From an uncultured Collinsella sp. (GTDB lineage Bacteria > Actinomycetota > Coriobacteriia > Coriobacteriales > Coriobacteriaceae), in the NCBI GenBank assembly GCA_900541475.1, contig UQJV01000019.1:1-35441 (forward strand): a DNA stretch of 35,441 bases. The letters run 5' to 3'. The notes beneath the pieces were generated by a model that had not been told where the DNA came from, searched no databases, and saw only the letters and a program-made list of their open reading frames with translations. Positions 24,375 to 32,040 of this stretch are shown piece by piece. Both the position numbers and the translations under genes were made by a program. Numbering within the stretch: the first letter of the stretch is position 1; the number at the start of each line of letters is the position of its first letter.

Positions 24375-25023
24375 CGCCCGTCATCCCCTCTCGAATGATA
24401 TCGACGATACGTATTCCCTCAAACGGGTTTTCGGCAAGGAGCTCCCGATACTGCGCCCTTGCCGCTTCATCTCGTTCCTTGGCCAATGGACCATACAGAG
24501 CTTGCTGCGCACGTTCAAATCCAGCAAAACGAATGCTCTTAAACGCACGCTCGCTTTTGAGCACAATCTGCTCCCCCAGGTTACCGAGCCTCATAGATCG
24601 TCCAAGCTGATCGACGGTGATCGTATTGTTTACAAAAGCTCTGGCATAGCTAAAGTACGAGTCGTCCGCACGCCACCCCCTTATTACGTCGCAAGTGCTC
24701 GTCTGAGGTAGAAAGTGATCATGGAGATATTCGCACGCCCCCGCGGCAATGGCGGTATCTTTGCGAAAAGAACGATGCTCAACGAGCAACGCTATCCAAT
24801 GCAGGACGCAATATTGCGGCGATAGCAAGTCGAGAACTTTGAGATCGGCTATATCGAGTTCATAGCGATTCGCAAAGCCATCGGCATCGCGCGAGCATGC
24901 CCATTCCCTTGCAAGGTCGAGGCTCTCTGTGCAATAGAATCCCTGTCCATAGTCGTTATGGATTTTCCCCAGGCCAAGCTGGGGAGTCTCAATGATTTTC
25001 TGAGAACCATGCCACAGTTCCAC
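24355..25023 (-). CDS. DUF3990 protein (ADP-ribosyltransferase-like toxin)
   Basis: A 222-residue protein starting at GTG 25023 after AGGAG. The N-terminus has LWHGSQKI (3-10), NDYGQGFYCTES and AREWA, the H-G-S ... GxGFYxT pattern of the DUF3990 family, whose fold is related to ADP-ribosyltransferases. It lies first in the operon, directly behind the double operator, with its putative XRE antitoxin second. Toxin-first order is unusual for type II systems but common for this family. The target is unknown. Confidence 0.75.
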   Translation of the reverse strand: MELWHGSQKIIETPQLGLGKIHNDYGQGFYCTESLDLAREWACSRDADGFANRYELDIADLKVLDLLSPQYCVLHWIALLVEHRSFRKDTAIAAGACEYLHDHFLPQTSTCDVIRGWRADDSYFSYARAFVNNTITVDQLGRSMRLGNLGEQIVLKSERAFKSIRFAGFERAQQALYGPLAKERDEAARAQYRELLAENPFEGIRIVDIIREGMTGDDLRLQ

Positions 25024-25036
25024 GCGAGTCTCCTAA

Positions 25037-25087
25037 CAGGTATCGCTCTAGCGATAGTATAACATACTATCGCTAGAGCGATACCTG
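25037..25087 (-). promoter_or_regulatory. double palindromic operator and promoter of the DUF3990/XRE operon
   Basis: Positions 25037-25059 and 25065-25087 are exact reverse complements (23-bp arms, 5-base spacer). Each arm itself contains a palindrome, TATCGCTCTAGCGATA at 25041-25056 and TATCGCTAGAGCGATA at 25068-25083, with centres 27 bp apart. An extended -10-like TGTTATACT lies on the minus strand with TATACT at 25061-25056, between the two sites. The arrangement suits two repressor dimers, probably the XRE protein, covering the promoter. No clear -35 was found. Confidence 0.8.
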
Positions 25088-25221
25088 TATTCAAATAGCA
25101 AGAGGGTGTCTGGAACCGAGTTTGAGTTCAATACTTGCTTCTAAGGCTCGCCGAGTCCGGAAGTATGCGACAAAATTCAGACTTGCTGATCATGCCGGAG
25201 CACACTAACGCCTCGTCCTGC

Positions 25222-25827
25222 TTACAGAGCTTCATAGACACGCACCTCATCTTGCTCGATGCTTTTGCGGAATGCCGGGCGCATGTGCTCTGGTGGGTTG
25301 GTGACGATATCAACCTTTCGCCCAAGTTCCCTCTCGAGCTCATGGGTGAGTTCGTAAAGCGTGCCGAACGTCATGGTGTTGCCGCAGACTAGGCGCAAGT
25401 CAATATCGCTATCGGGCGTTTGCTCGCCTCGGGCAAACGAGCCAAATAAATAGGCTTCGCTGACGTCGTATTGAGCCAGCACGCGGGAGGCGACGGTGGA
25501 TATGTCGGAAGGCGAAATCATGGGATATTTTCCGTTCAACAGTAGAGCGTCAGGGGGCCAGCGCCGAAACCGCCGGTCCGGCTTTTGCCGTTCTGCAAGC
25601 TCGAAGATAAACGGAGCGTTTGATCTGACGAACTCGGTCAAAAAATCCAGATCGTCAGTAGAAAAACCTTCGACATTGAACCAATTAACCGCAGGCAAGA
25701 AGCATTCCGCATGGTCAGAGCCAAGGTCAACCGGACGCTCGACGGCTACGCGAACGGTACCGTCATCTCTTGTCTCTGAGTAAGCAAACTGAGTGCCGTC
25801 ATCTAGCTGAACATAGCTCCAAAGCAT
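25222..25827 (-). CDS. MNT-type nucleotidyltransferase with N-terminal extension
   Basis: A 201-residue protein. Residues 105-190 form a minimal nucleotidyltransferase fold: LFGSFARGEQTPDSDIDLRLV (GS at 129-130, D141 and D143) and VDIVT (D173). MntA-like antitoxins add AMP to HEPN toxins. No HEPN gene was found next to it. The first 80 residues (MLWSYVQLDDGTQFAYS, NVEGFSTDDLDFL, IFELAERQ) form a separate domain that is not recognised. ATG 25827 has GAGG upstream. It lies before the DUF3990 operator on the same strand and could be transcribed with RloAB. Confidence 0.78.
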   Translation of the reverse strand: MLWSYVQLDDGTQFAYSETRDDGTVRVAVERPVDLGSDHAECFLPAVNWFNVEGFSTDDLDFLTEFVRSNAPFIFELAERQKPDRRFRRWPPDALLLNGKYPMISPSDISTVASRVLAQYDVSEAYLFGSFARGEQTPDSDIDLRLVCGNTMTFGTLYELTHELERELGRKVDIVTNPPEHMRPAFRKSIEQDEVRVYEAL

Positions 25828-25887
25828 TGCTACCTCGTTTACAACTTTTTGAGTTAAAAGCCTGCCCCTAACGCGGGATGAATCGCA

Positions 25888-26565
25888 CTAGTTACCCGAT
25901 CCAAATACGTCATCTACAAGATCAGGCAAGTCTGTCCATACTTGATAGGCGGCAACGTTGTCCGGATTCATTTCTCTTGCACGACGTTTATCATCCGTAT
26001 TGTGCTTTGCGGCATTGGTCAAAGCCTGGCCCTTGTTGCCGTCAATCATTTCGAGATTTACCGACTTGAACTTTGACGCGGAGGACCTGTTGGGGTCAGT
26101 AGATTTTAGAACGCCAAGGTCGCGCGCTCTTTTCTCACATTGTGGCGTCGATGCAAAAGTTTCCGGGCATGGTGAGATATGATCGATAAGCCATACTTCA
26201 AAACATGGATTAGAGATTGCGAGCCTAACTCCCTTTGTCTTTGCTTCTCGTTCTGCTGCGGCTAGGTTTCTGAACTCATCTGAATCGACCACGATCCATG
26301 CGGAACTCAATGCTTCGATTTCGCCTGCTTTAACGGCCTTTTTATCTGAATCGAGCTCTCGCGAAAGCTGCTTGGCCACCTTCAAAGGGTCTCCGTCAAT
26401 ATGCCGATACAGCACGCTTCCGCGAACGTCCATTTCAGTAATAAGGAAGTTAAAATATTCGGTTTCGGTCACCTTTCCATTGGACACAATTAGGTGGCGC
26501 TTTCGCTTGGCTCTTGTCTGCTTTTTGCGGCCGCGAGCAAGCCCTCTCCTTTCTGCCTTAGCCAT
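25888..26565 (-). CDS. rloB: RloB family Toprim-like protein
   Basis: A 225-residue protein with a very basic N-terminus (1-24), then VTETEYFNFL (E34, E36), WIVVDSDEF (D94, D96) and SNPCFEVWLIDH (118-129). These are the conserved acidic and NPCFE motifs of RloB, a Toprim-related nuclease-like family. It overlaps the ATPase gene by eight bases (ATGGCTAA). In PARIS and related defence systems an AAA ATPase holds a Toprim effector until a phage trigger appears. RloB here likely plays the effector; this is inferred from the family and pairing. Confidence 0.85.
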   Translation of the reverse strand: MAKAERRGLARGRKKQTRAKRKRHLIVSNGKVTETEYFNFLITEMDVRGSVLYRHIDGDPLKVAKQLSRELDSDKKAVKAGEIEALSSAWIVVDSDEFRNLAAAEREAKTKGVRLAISNPCFEVWLIDHISPCPETFASTPQCEKRARDLGVLKSTDPNRSSASKFKSVNLEMIDGNKGQALTNAAKHNTDDKRRAREMNPDNVAAYQVWTDLPDLVDDVFGSGN

Positions 26566-27853
26566 TTATGTCAGCGCCTTCCTTCATGAGTTGGGCCACA
26601 AGTTGATGAAAACTTGGGTTGGGCAGCGGCACATAGACACCGTTTAAGTAATTGCGCCCCAGATTCTCATTTGCACGAGGCGAATACTCCATCGCAGCAA
26701 TTAATTGCGAAGCACCTTCAGAGTCCTTTTCCACAAACCAGACCTGGTCACGTTCAAGCACCTCTTCCATAGGGCTGGTTCGCGTCATCAAGGTGACATC
26801 ATGGGTCGAGAAGATTAGCTGCGCGCCCTTTGGATTTGTGTCGGGATCGGCGAACAGTGAGACGAAGTCGCGCAGGAGCGTAGGATGAAGGCTCGAATCA
26901 AGCTCGTCAATTACTGTTGTGGCCCCACTGCTTAAAGAACGTAAGGCTACCGAGAAAAACGCCAGCGCAGCTTTTGTGCCCTCCGATTCATGGGCGGAGC
27001 CCAGCCAAAAGCCATCTCCCGAGCCTTTATGGTGGAAGAACAGGTCATAAGCGAACGACAATTTAAAGTCTTCTGCAATTTTATTACGTGCCTCTTCCGG
27101 AATCTCATCGAGTCCAATGAGTGAGTCTTTTAAACCCATGACGCCTTCCGATTGACGGACATCTATGCCGTCAATTCCGATATCAGCATATTTAATGAGC
27201 TGAGATAGCATCTGAGCTCGAGCGTCATCGTTGATAAACAGCTTTTTTATGGTGGCGAGTTCTGCTAGATAATGCGTTGCATCATAGAGATTGATGTCAT
27301 TGGCAAGAGCTGTGAATGCGGGTTGAATTACATCACTTCCAGCCGCCGCTGCGGCAGATAAGAACAAAGAATTATTGCGCGTGATATCCCAAAGTTGTTT
27401 TTTTGCACCTGTAAAGGTACTACCAAATTTAATTGACTGTTCCCCGTTTATCGAAGAGCGGTCATAGAGAAGGGACGGCTGTTTTGATCGATACACAGTG
27501 AGGTTTTCATATGTAACCTCATTTTTGTTCACACCAAATGAAAACTCATACTTTAAGTTGCTAGCGATAAAATCTATCGAGAATTCTGTGTCACTTGATT
27601 GGGATTCCGAGTCAAGTAAAAAGGGGACGATGGGTATTTGAGAATTCGCATCGCCTGCCGCATAACCTGTACGAACAAAGTAAGAGACAAAGTAAAGAGC
27701 ATTTAGGAAATTTGATTTGCCTGACGCGTTTGCGCCGTAAACCGCAGCCACTCGCACAGGCCCAAGTTCCTTTTTGCTCGAAATCGGTTCAAACGAGAAC
27801 TGTTGAGCATCTCGAAAGCTCTGAAAGTTCTTAAATGAAAAATTGAGGATCAT
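26558..27853 (-). CDS. rloA: RloA-like AAA (AAA_15/AAA_21) ATPase
   Basis: A 431-residue ABC-type ATPase. MILNFSFKNFQSFRDA starts the protein, Walker A is GANASGKSN (40-48), Walker B is near TTVIDELDSSLHP, and the H-loop lies in IFSTHDVTLM. The middle is a helical insertion. ATG 27853 with AAGGA upstream is chosen over the longer frame, which lacks a ribosome site. It forms an operon with rloB. The codons are visibly AT-richer than those of the housekeeping block, a sign of transfer. OLD-, AbiEii- and PARIS-type ATPases share this architecture. Confidence 0.85.
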   Translation of the reverse strand: MILNFSFKNFQSFRDAQQFSFEPISSKKELGPVRVAAVYGANASGKSNFLNALYFVSYFVRTGYAAGDANSQIPIVPFLLDSESQSSDTEFSIDFIASNLKYEFSFGVNKNEVTYENLTVYRSKQPSLLYDRSSINGEQSIKFGSTFTGAKKQLWDITRNNSLFLSAAAAAGSDVIQPAFTALANDINLYDATHYLAELATIKKLFINDDARAQMLSQLIKYADIGIDGIDVRQSEGVMGLKDSLIGLDEIPEEARNKIAEDFKLSFAYDLFFHHKGSGDGFWLGSAHESEGTKAALAFFSVALRSLSSGATTVIDELDSSLHPTLLRDFVSLFADPDTNPKGAQLIFSTHDVTLMTRTSPMEEVLERDQVWFVEKDSEGASQLIAAMEYSPRANENLGRNYLNGVYVPLPNPSFHQLVAQLMKEGADING

Positions 27854-28118
27854 CTTCAGAATCCTTTTCAAAAAAGTTGATTCACCGCAGACATTCTTTA
27901 ATAACAAGGAAAATTATATTGTTTTAAAACCATTATTTGTTAGTTTCGAACAAATATCTACTTTAAATTGAGATTCAAACTAAAGGTCTCAGCAAGTCTA
28001 TACAACATAATGTCTGAAACTGATTTTCTACACTGCTTTTAAGAACAATTTTTAATGATGTCCGCACGCGGCTTTAGATTTCTTTTGTCCATCAGAGCTG
28101 TAAAACGAAAGGGACGAA
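27854..28118. other. AT-rich divergent intergenic region
   Basis: It separates rloA (minus) from an unknown plus-strand gene. A TATAAT at 27918-27913 on the minus strand could be the rloA -10 element. A 7-bp inverted repeat (27936-27942 with 27950-27956) lies just upstream and might be an operator. No gene is seen. Confidence 0.4.
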
Positions 28119-28460
28119 ATGTTGTTTTGCAAGGACGGGTCCAGTTGGCTGGATGTTATAGATGATGCAGGCGTTCTGGTTCGCCGCCTAGAAATACTTG
28201 AGAACCTTCTCCGAAAGTGCACCTTCGATATGCCGAGAACAGAATGCAAGTTCGTGGATGATACCGCTGAGGGATATGACGGAAGCGAAATGTTGCTGTT
28301 TCTCGATGAGTCTTTATTGGAGCTGATTGAAGGCTATAGAACTCAGATTGAGAAATACAAAGTTGCATCTAAAAGGGGCCAGACCGACTTTGGAACCAGC
28401 ACAAGCTTAGGAAGAAAGAAATCGAGGATCCCCGCTATTCAAATTGATAAAGCAGCATAA
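28119..28460 (+). CDS. unknown small protein, helical
   Basis: A 113-residue protein with AAAGGGA before ATG 28119. It is mostly predicted helix: RRLEILENLLRKC and ESLLELIEGYRTQIEKYK look amphipathic, and the tail is basic (GRKKSR). There is no signal peptide or membrane segment. No family is recognised. It points away from rloA and lies upstream of another unknown gene on the same strand, so the two may function together. Composition is AT-rich like its neighbours. Confidence 0.6.
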   Translation: MLFCKDGSSWLDVIDDAGVLVRRLEILENLLRKCTFDMPRTECKFVDDTAEGYDGSEMLLFLDESLLELIEGYRTQIEKYKVASKRGQTDFGTSTSLGRKKSRIPAIQIDKAA

Positions 28461-28519
28461 TAAATTTGAATTTGGGTAGGGCTGAAAGGTAACACGGAGG
28501 TCATACCTTAACCCTGTTT

Positions 28520-28551
28520 GCCCTCGTCATTCATTCACTTGTGACGAGGGC
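28520..28551 (+). terminator. 10-bp inverted repeat, possible terminator
   Basis: Positions 28520-28529 and 28542-28551 are exact reverse complements (GCCCTCGTCA stem) between two plus-strand unknown genes. No T-tract follows, so termination is uncertain. Confidence 0.45.
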
Positions 28552-28614
28552 CTCGCACCTTCTATAAGAGCGCGAGTTGAATTATGTTTTACTTATAAGG
28601 GCGGAGGATCCGGC

Positions 28615-29769
28615 ATGAGCAAGAACAAAAGCGACCAGAACGCGCACGAAGAGCAAGTGTTCAATGATGTTCTTAGGCTATCAATGGCCTCGGGTGGATA
28701 CAAGAAGAAAGCTGCCTTGAAGGTGTGTGGATCTATTAACGCAGACAGCGAGTGCCCTGATATTGTTATTACCCGCGAAAATGGATCCATTGTTGGTTTG
28801 GAGCATTTTAGAATCGACCATAACATCAAACATGGTCGAAACGCTCAATCAAAATCTGCTGAGCTCACATCTGCGTTGAAAGCTGAGCGCGAAAAGCTAA
28901 TGTCAAGGCTTGAAGCCGACGATGTTTTGCCGGAGGAATTGGCGAGCATCGTCGCAAACTATGTCTCGTTGGCAAAATATCATCAAAGCTGTGCATGCTG
29001 TGACGATCTGACGCGCTCTCTAGATGCCCGATTGTTTGGTGGAAAAACAGGTCATGCTCGCAAATTACCTAAATACCGCAATCACCTTACTGAACTTAGC
29101 GGTGATGATGGACGCATTGAATTGGGCTATTTAATTGAAATTCATTCAGATTTTCAGGGATTATTCATTCACGATGGAACAAGAGTGGCCCGCCTCGACA
29201 GTGGACAATGCCCACTTTATGCGGAAATTTACGATCTCCTTTTCAAGGCATCTTGCGAGGTCGATTGGATCCTAATAGGTTTTTACCAATGCCTGACTGA
29301 CCAGATTGCGAATGCCGCCATCATAGATTGTCGTAACAATATGTTTAAGGAGAGCTGCCGCAGGCAGCGTCTTAAAAGAACGGAATTTTTAGGTCTAGGT
29401 AAAACGGAACCCTTTCTCAAACAAAGCAGAGCCGGAGAAACAGAAATTGAGCTTTGCGCAGATAAGGTAAATATCACAATCGAAAACCCCGCTGAAGGGA
29501 TTTGCCCTGAGCTTCTATTTGGCACCGCGATCATTGATGCTGCAAGAGCATTAAATCTTGATAGAAGCGGTGAACCGTATACAGCAACGATTTCTGTTCA
29601 ATTGATTTACGAACTCGTGCGGATGAGGAGCAAGGGGATTCGAGGCATTGTGACAATTTACGATGTTATGCGGCTGCTTTTAGAAATTGAGTGGGCTGTA
29701 TTAAAACAAGAGATTGACAGTTTTGGCGTACGGTACAACATTTCCGAAACACCAGACTTTTGCTTATAG
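28615..29769 (+). CDS. unknown protein with possible PD-(D/E)XK-like N-terminus
   Basis: A 384-residue protein with GGAGG seven bases before ATG 28615. Near residues 47-67 the segment ECPDIVITRENG-SIVGLEHFRID has the PD ... E-x-x spacing of PD-(D/E)XK nucleases, though the final Lys is replaced (EHF). A cysteine-rich stretch HQSCACCDD (about 123-131) follows. The C-terminal half has ELLFGTAIIDAARAL and IRGIVTIYDV. No family is recognised. Its place beside RloAB suggests a defence role, but this is only context. Confidence 0.6.
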   Translation: MSKNKSDQNAHEEQVFNDVLRLSMASGGYKKKAALKVCGSINADSECPDIVITRENGSIVGLEHFRIDHNIKHGRNAQSKSAELTSALKAEREKLMSRLEADDVLPEELASIVANYVSLAKYHQSCACCDDLTRSLDARLFGGKTGHARKLPKYRNHLTELSGDDGRIELGYLIEIHSDFQGLFIHDGTRVARLDSGQCPLYAEIYDLLFKASCEVDWILIGFYQCLTDQIANAAIIDCRNNMFKESCRRQRLKRTEFLGLGKTEPFLKQSRAGETEIELCADKVNITIENPAEGICPELLFGTAIIDAARALNLDRSGEPYTATISVQLIYELVRMRSKGIRGIVTIYDVMRLLLEIEWAVLKQEIDSFGVRYNISETPDFCL

Positions 29770-30109
29770 ACAATCCGGGATGTCACTAAGAAACCAGCTC
29801 ATACAGCTCACCAATGAGTCCGGTTTAATATTTGCCCGCTTTAGCACCGTCGAATATTGCGAGGTAACTCTGATGGTCTTTCGCTTGGGCACCAGGGTCG
29901 ACAAAGATCCCGGTGCCCTTTCGTTGCCTTCAGTCTAACCTGCGACATTATTGAATGCTTTTCTCATTCATGTGGACCTGGGTCGCATGTCACGATTCAG
30001 CCCATGATCACGTCCGTATGGCCTCTGCCTTCGATAATTGGGTGCCTATAGACAAACACGCAAATAGTTATACCTTGTGAATGTCTCTTTCTTCCAAATG
30101 GCAGCTATC
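29770..30109. other. intergenic region with a plus-strand terminator
   Basis: A 7-bp stem (29887-29893 with 29912-29918) followed by TTT probably ends transcription of the 28615-29769 gene. The rest, up to the 3' end of the minus-strand LPXTG gene, shows no gene. Confidence 0.5.
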
Positions 30110-31171
30110 TCAACAACGACATGCGGCAGCTAGAAGCACTGTAGCAAGCAGGAAAAACGTAAAGGAGACTGCGATCCAGTTGCTGTCGCCGGTCTTGGGG
30201 AGTGTCGCTGCGGTCGCGCTGGTGGCTTTAGGCTTGGACGGCGCAGGCACCGTGGTCTTGGTCACCCTCGTCTTGGTCGTTATGTTTGTCTTGGGCGACG
30301 TAGCCGCAGGCTTCATTGCGGGAACCGTCGTTGGCTCCGTACCGGGTTGCTCTGCAGCGGGACCGGCGCCACCATCAGGCTCGCCCGTCCCGCTGCCCGG
30401 CACGTCGCGTCCATCGGTCTCCCCCGCCGGCGCCGTGGCGCCCTGGGGCTCGATCACCACATGCGGCGCCATGTCGCCGGAAGCATTCGCCACGCCGCCG
30501 GCACCGAAGGCCCCTCCCGCAGGCGCCACGAACCGCGCAGACACAAGCGACCCGCCCGTGCACGCAACACCGCCGTCGGCACCGGTCGCATCGAGCCGCG
30601 ATTCGTCGACGGAAAGCCGACAGCCGGCCGCGCTATCGCAAAGGCCCGCATCCTGCAGATACACGCCGTAGGCGCGCACGCCCGCTCCGGACCCAGCGCC
30701 CGCGGCAACGATGCGCCCGCCGCCGCGCACGGTCATGTCGCCCGCGATCACGCCGGCGACCGCCTCGTCAGAAATATCGGCCCCGTCCGCCCGTGCATCG
30801 ACGGTGCATCCGTCCACCACGAGCGCCCGCGAGACGTGGATCCCGCACTGCGAGCCCGTCGCCGTCAGGGTCCCGGTACCGCGAAGCGTCAGGTTGCCCC
30901 ACACCTCCATGCCGCACAGCGTGATGTCCGCATCGGGCGCATGCGACTCCGTCACGGAGTTTTGCCCGGCAAGCGTCAGCACCAGGTCGCCCTCGGCGCC
31001 GATGGCCTCGCCCGCGTAGCCGTTAAGCTCCAGGTGGTCGGCATCGGTCCAGGCCCAGCCGGGGCCCGACACGCCCGGCTCGTAGTACGTCGCGCCCGCG
31101 ATGATGAGGCTCTCCGCGCCCGCTGCATAAGAAGGCCCGCCCAGCAAAACGCATAGGCAGGTAATCGTCAT
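30110..31171 (-). CDS. LPXTG beta-helix-like surface protein, copy 1 (5' end truncated)
   Basis: A 353-residue protein. The sortase signal is LPKTG, then a membrane segment (NWIAVSFTFFLLATVLL) and a short CRC tail. Its repeated short Gly/Asp-rich strands (LELNGYAGEAIGAEG, LVLTLAGQNSVTES, CGMEVWGNLTLRG) look like a parallel beta-helix, similar to carbohydrate-binding domain proteins. A Thr/Lys/Pro linker precedes LPKTG. Compared with copy 2 (32041-33135), homology stops at 31161, inside the signal peptide. Copy 1 keeps CLCVLLGGPSYAA but has lost the n-region, and the replacement start MTIT has no clear ribosome site. It may be silent. Confidence 0.7.
   Translation of the reverse strand: MTITCLCVLLGGPSYAAGAESLIIAGATYYEPGVSGPGWAWTDADHLELNGYAGEAIGAEGDLVLTLAGQNSVTESHAPDADITLCGMEVWGNLTLRGTGTLTATGSQCGIHVSRALVVDGCTVDARADGADISDEAVAGVIAGDMTVRGGGRIVAAGAGSGAGVRAYGVYLQDAGLCDSAAGCRLSVDESRLDATGADGGVACTGGSLVSARFVAPAGGAFGAGGVANASGDMAPHVVIEPQGATAPAGETDGRDVPGSGTGEPDGGAGPAAEQPGTEPTTVPAMKPAATSPKTNITTKTRVTKTTVPAPSKPKATSATAATLPKTGDSNWIAVSFTFFLLATVLLAAACRC
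30607..31161. repeat. long direct repeat, unit 1 of tandem surface-protein duplication
   Basis: This 555-base stretch corresponds to 32526-33080 at a constant offset of 1919 bases at the points checked, with only scattered substitutions seen. It covers most of the beta-helix part and the end of the signal peptide. Confidence 0.85.
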
Positions 31172-31260
31172 TGTGCAGCTACATATCCAACAAGATTTAA
31201 CAAATTGGATGCCATTAGGTTGAAATCCGAATGGTTTTGGTGGTTTCGATATTAAGGGAA

Positions 31261-31560
31261 TTATCGGAACAGCTCATCATGGCTGCCAGTGCGTTCGAAG
31301 AAAGCTACCTCTTCGTTTGATGACCATATGACAAGCCAGTCGCCAGAGTTTGCTACGTGACATTCGTTTCGCCCTGCCCAGTTGCCGCCTAGCCGGTGCA
31401 TATTATGACGTCGCTTTAATATGTCCATTGATTCAGGTGTATTCTGTAGCACCAGGTCAATTAGCTTTTGAAGCTCAGATAAATCCCATTTACGGCGCTT
31501 TGCTTTTTTCTTTAAATCTCGGGAGAAGGCTGCAGAGAACTCTGCGGTTAACGTGCTCAT
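31261..31560 (-). CDS. yafQ: YafQ-type toxin (type II, RelE superfamily)
   Basis: A 99-residue mRNA interferase of the ribosome-dependent RelE/YafQ group. Family features are FSRDLKKKAKRR, HRLGGNWAGRNECHV, DWLVIW, and the C-terminal GSHDELF that carries the catalytic His. It overlaps the DinJ-like antitoxin by ATGA, so the two are coupled. It cleaves mRNA during translation in known members. Confidence 0.9.
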   Translation of the reverse strand: MSTLTAEFSAAFSRDLKKKAKRRKWDLSELQKLIDLVLQNTPESMDILKRRHNMHRLGGNWAGRNECHVANSGDWLVIWSSNEEVAFFERTGSHDELFR

Positions 31561-31832
31561 TGTGCCATCGCAGCAGCGATCAGATCGGCGCCATTGTCAA
31601 ACCGTCCTTTTTTGCCAGATGCAAGAAAAGCGTCCCCCTCGCGAATGGCCTCAAGGCTTTCGGCACTGGGCTCCTCAGGGGCAAAAGTCAACGGGATGCG
31701 ATGGGTGTTGACCATTTGCTTGAAGAAAGCGCGAGTCACGGACGACAAATCAAGTCCATAGTAATCAGCAACTTCCGCCGCCTCGCGTTTGAGGTCGTCG
31801 TCAACCCTGATGGTTAATGTTGAGCTTGCCAT
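31557..31832 (-). CDS. dinJ: DinJ/RelB-type antitoxin
   Basis: A 91-residue antitoxin with a ribbon-helix-helix N-terminus (STLTIRVDDDLKREAAEVA, then GLDLSSVTRAFFKQMV and RIPLTF), the DinJ consensus. ATG 31832 is preceded by GAAGG; the open frame extends 17 codons further without a ribosome site. The promoter and palindrome upstream fit autoregulation by the DinJ-YafQ complex. Confidence 0.92.
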   Translation of the reverse strand: MASSTLTIRVDDDLKREAAEVADYYGLDLSSVTRAFFKQMVNTHRIPLTFAPEEPSAESLEAIREGDAFLASGKKGRFDNGADLIAAAMAQ

Positions 31833-31865
31833 TTTTAGACCTTCCAATCGCGTGAGTGCAACCTT

Positions 31866-31918
31866 ATTATACTGCATATACAATAGTAGACTATGTAATT
31901 ACAAATAATTACATAGTC
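31866..31918 (-). promoter_or_regulatory. promoter and 13-bp palindromic operator of dinJ-yafQ
   Basis: TATAAT lies on the minus strand at 31871-31866, 34 bases before the dinJ start. Positions 31889-31901 and 31906-31918 are exact reverse complements (13-bp arms, loop CAAA) and lie about where the -35 and upstream region would be. The likely binder is the DinJ ribbon-helix-helix domain. Confidence 0.7.
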
Positions 31919-32040
31919 ATTTAAGTGGTATGGCACGTCATACATTGCATGCACGAAAAAGGCAACGCTCCCTATCCGGAAATGTTGCCCTTAAAGCTTC
32001 AACAGAGGTCTTGTATTGCAGCTAGGTGCGTCGCGCAGTC

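Noticed and set aside
25128..25343. short minus-strand frame downstream of the MNT gene as HEPN partner
   Set aside because: It overlaps the MNT gene end in another frame and shows no HEPN RxxxxH motif.
30347..31156. 269-codon plus-strand frame, repeated at 32380-33075
   Set aside because: Antisense of the two LPXTG surface genes; it recurs only because the genes are duplicated.
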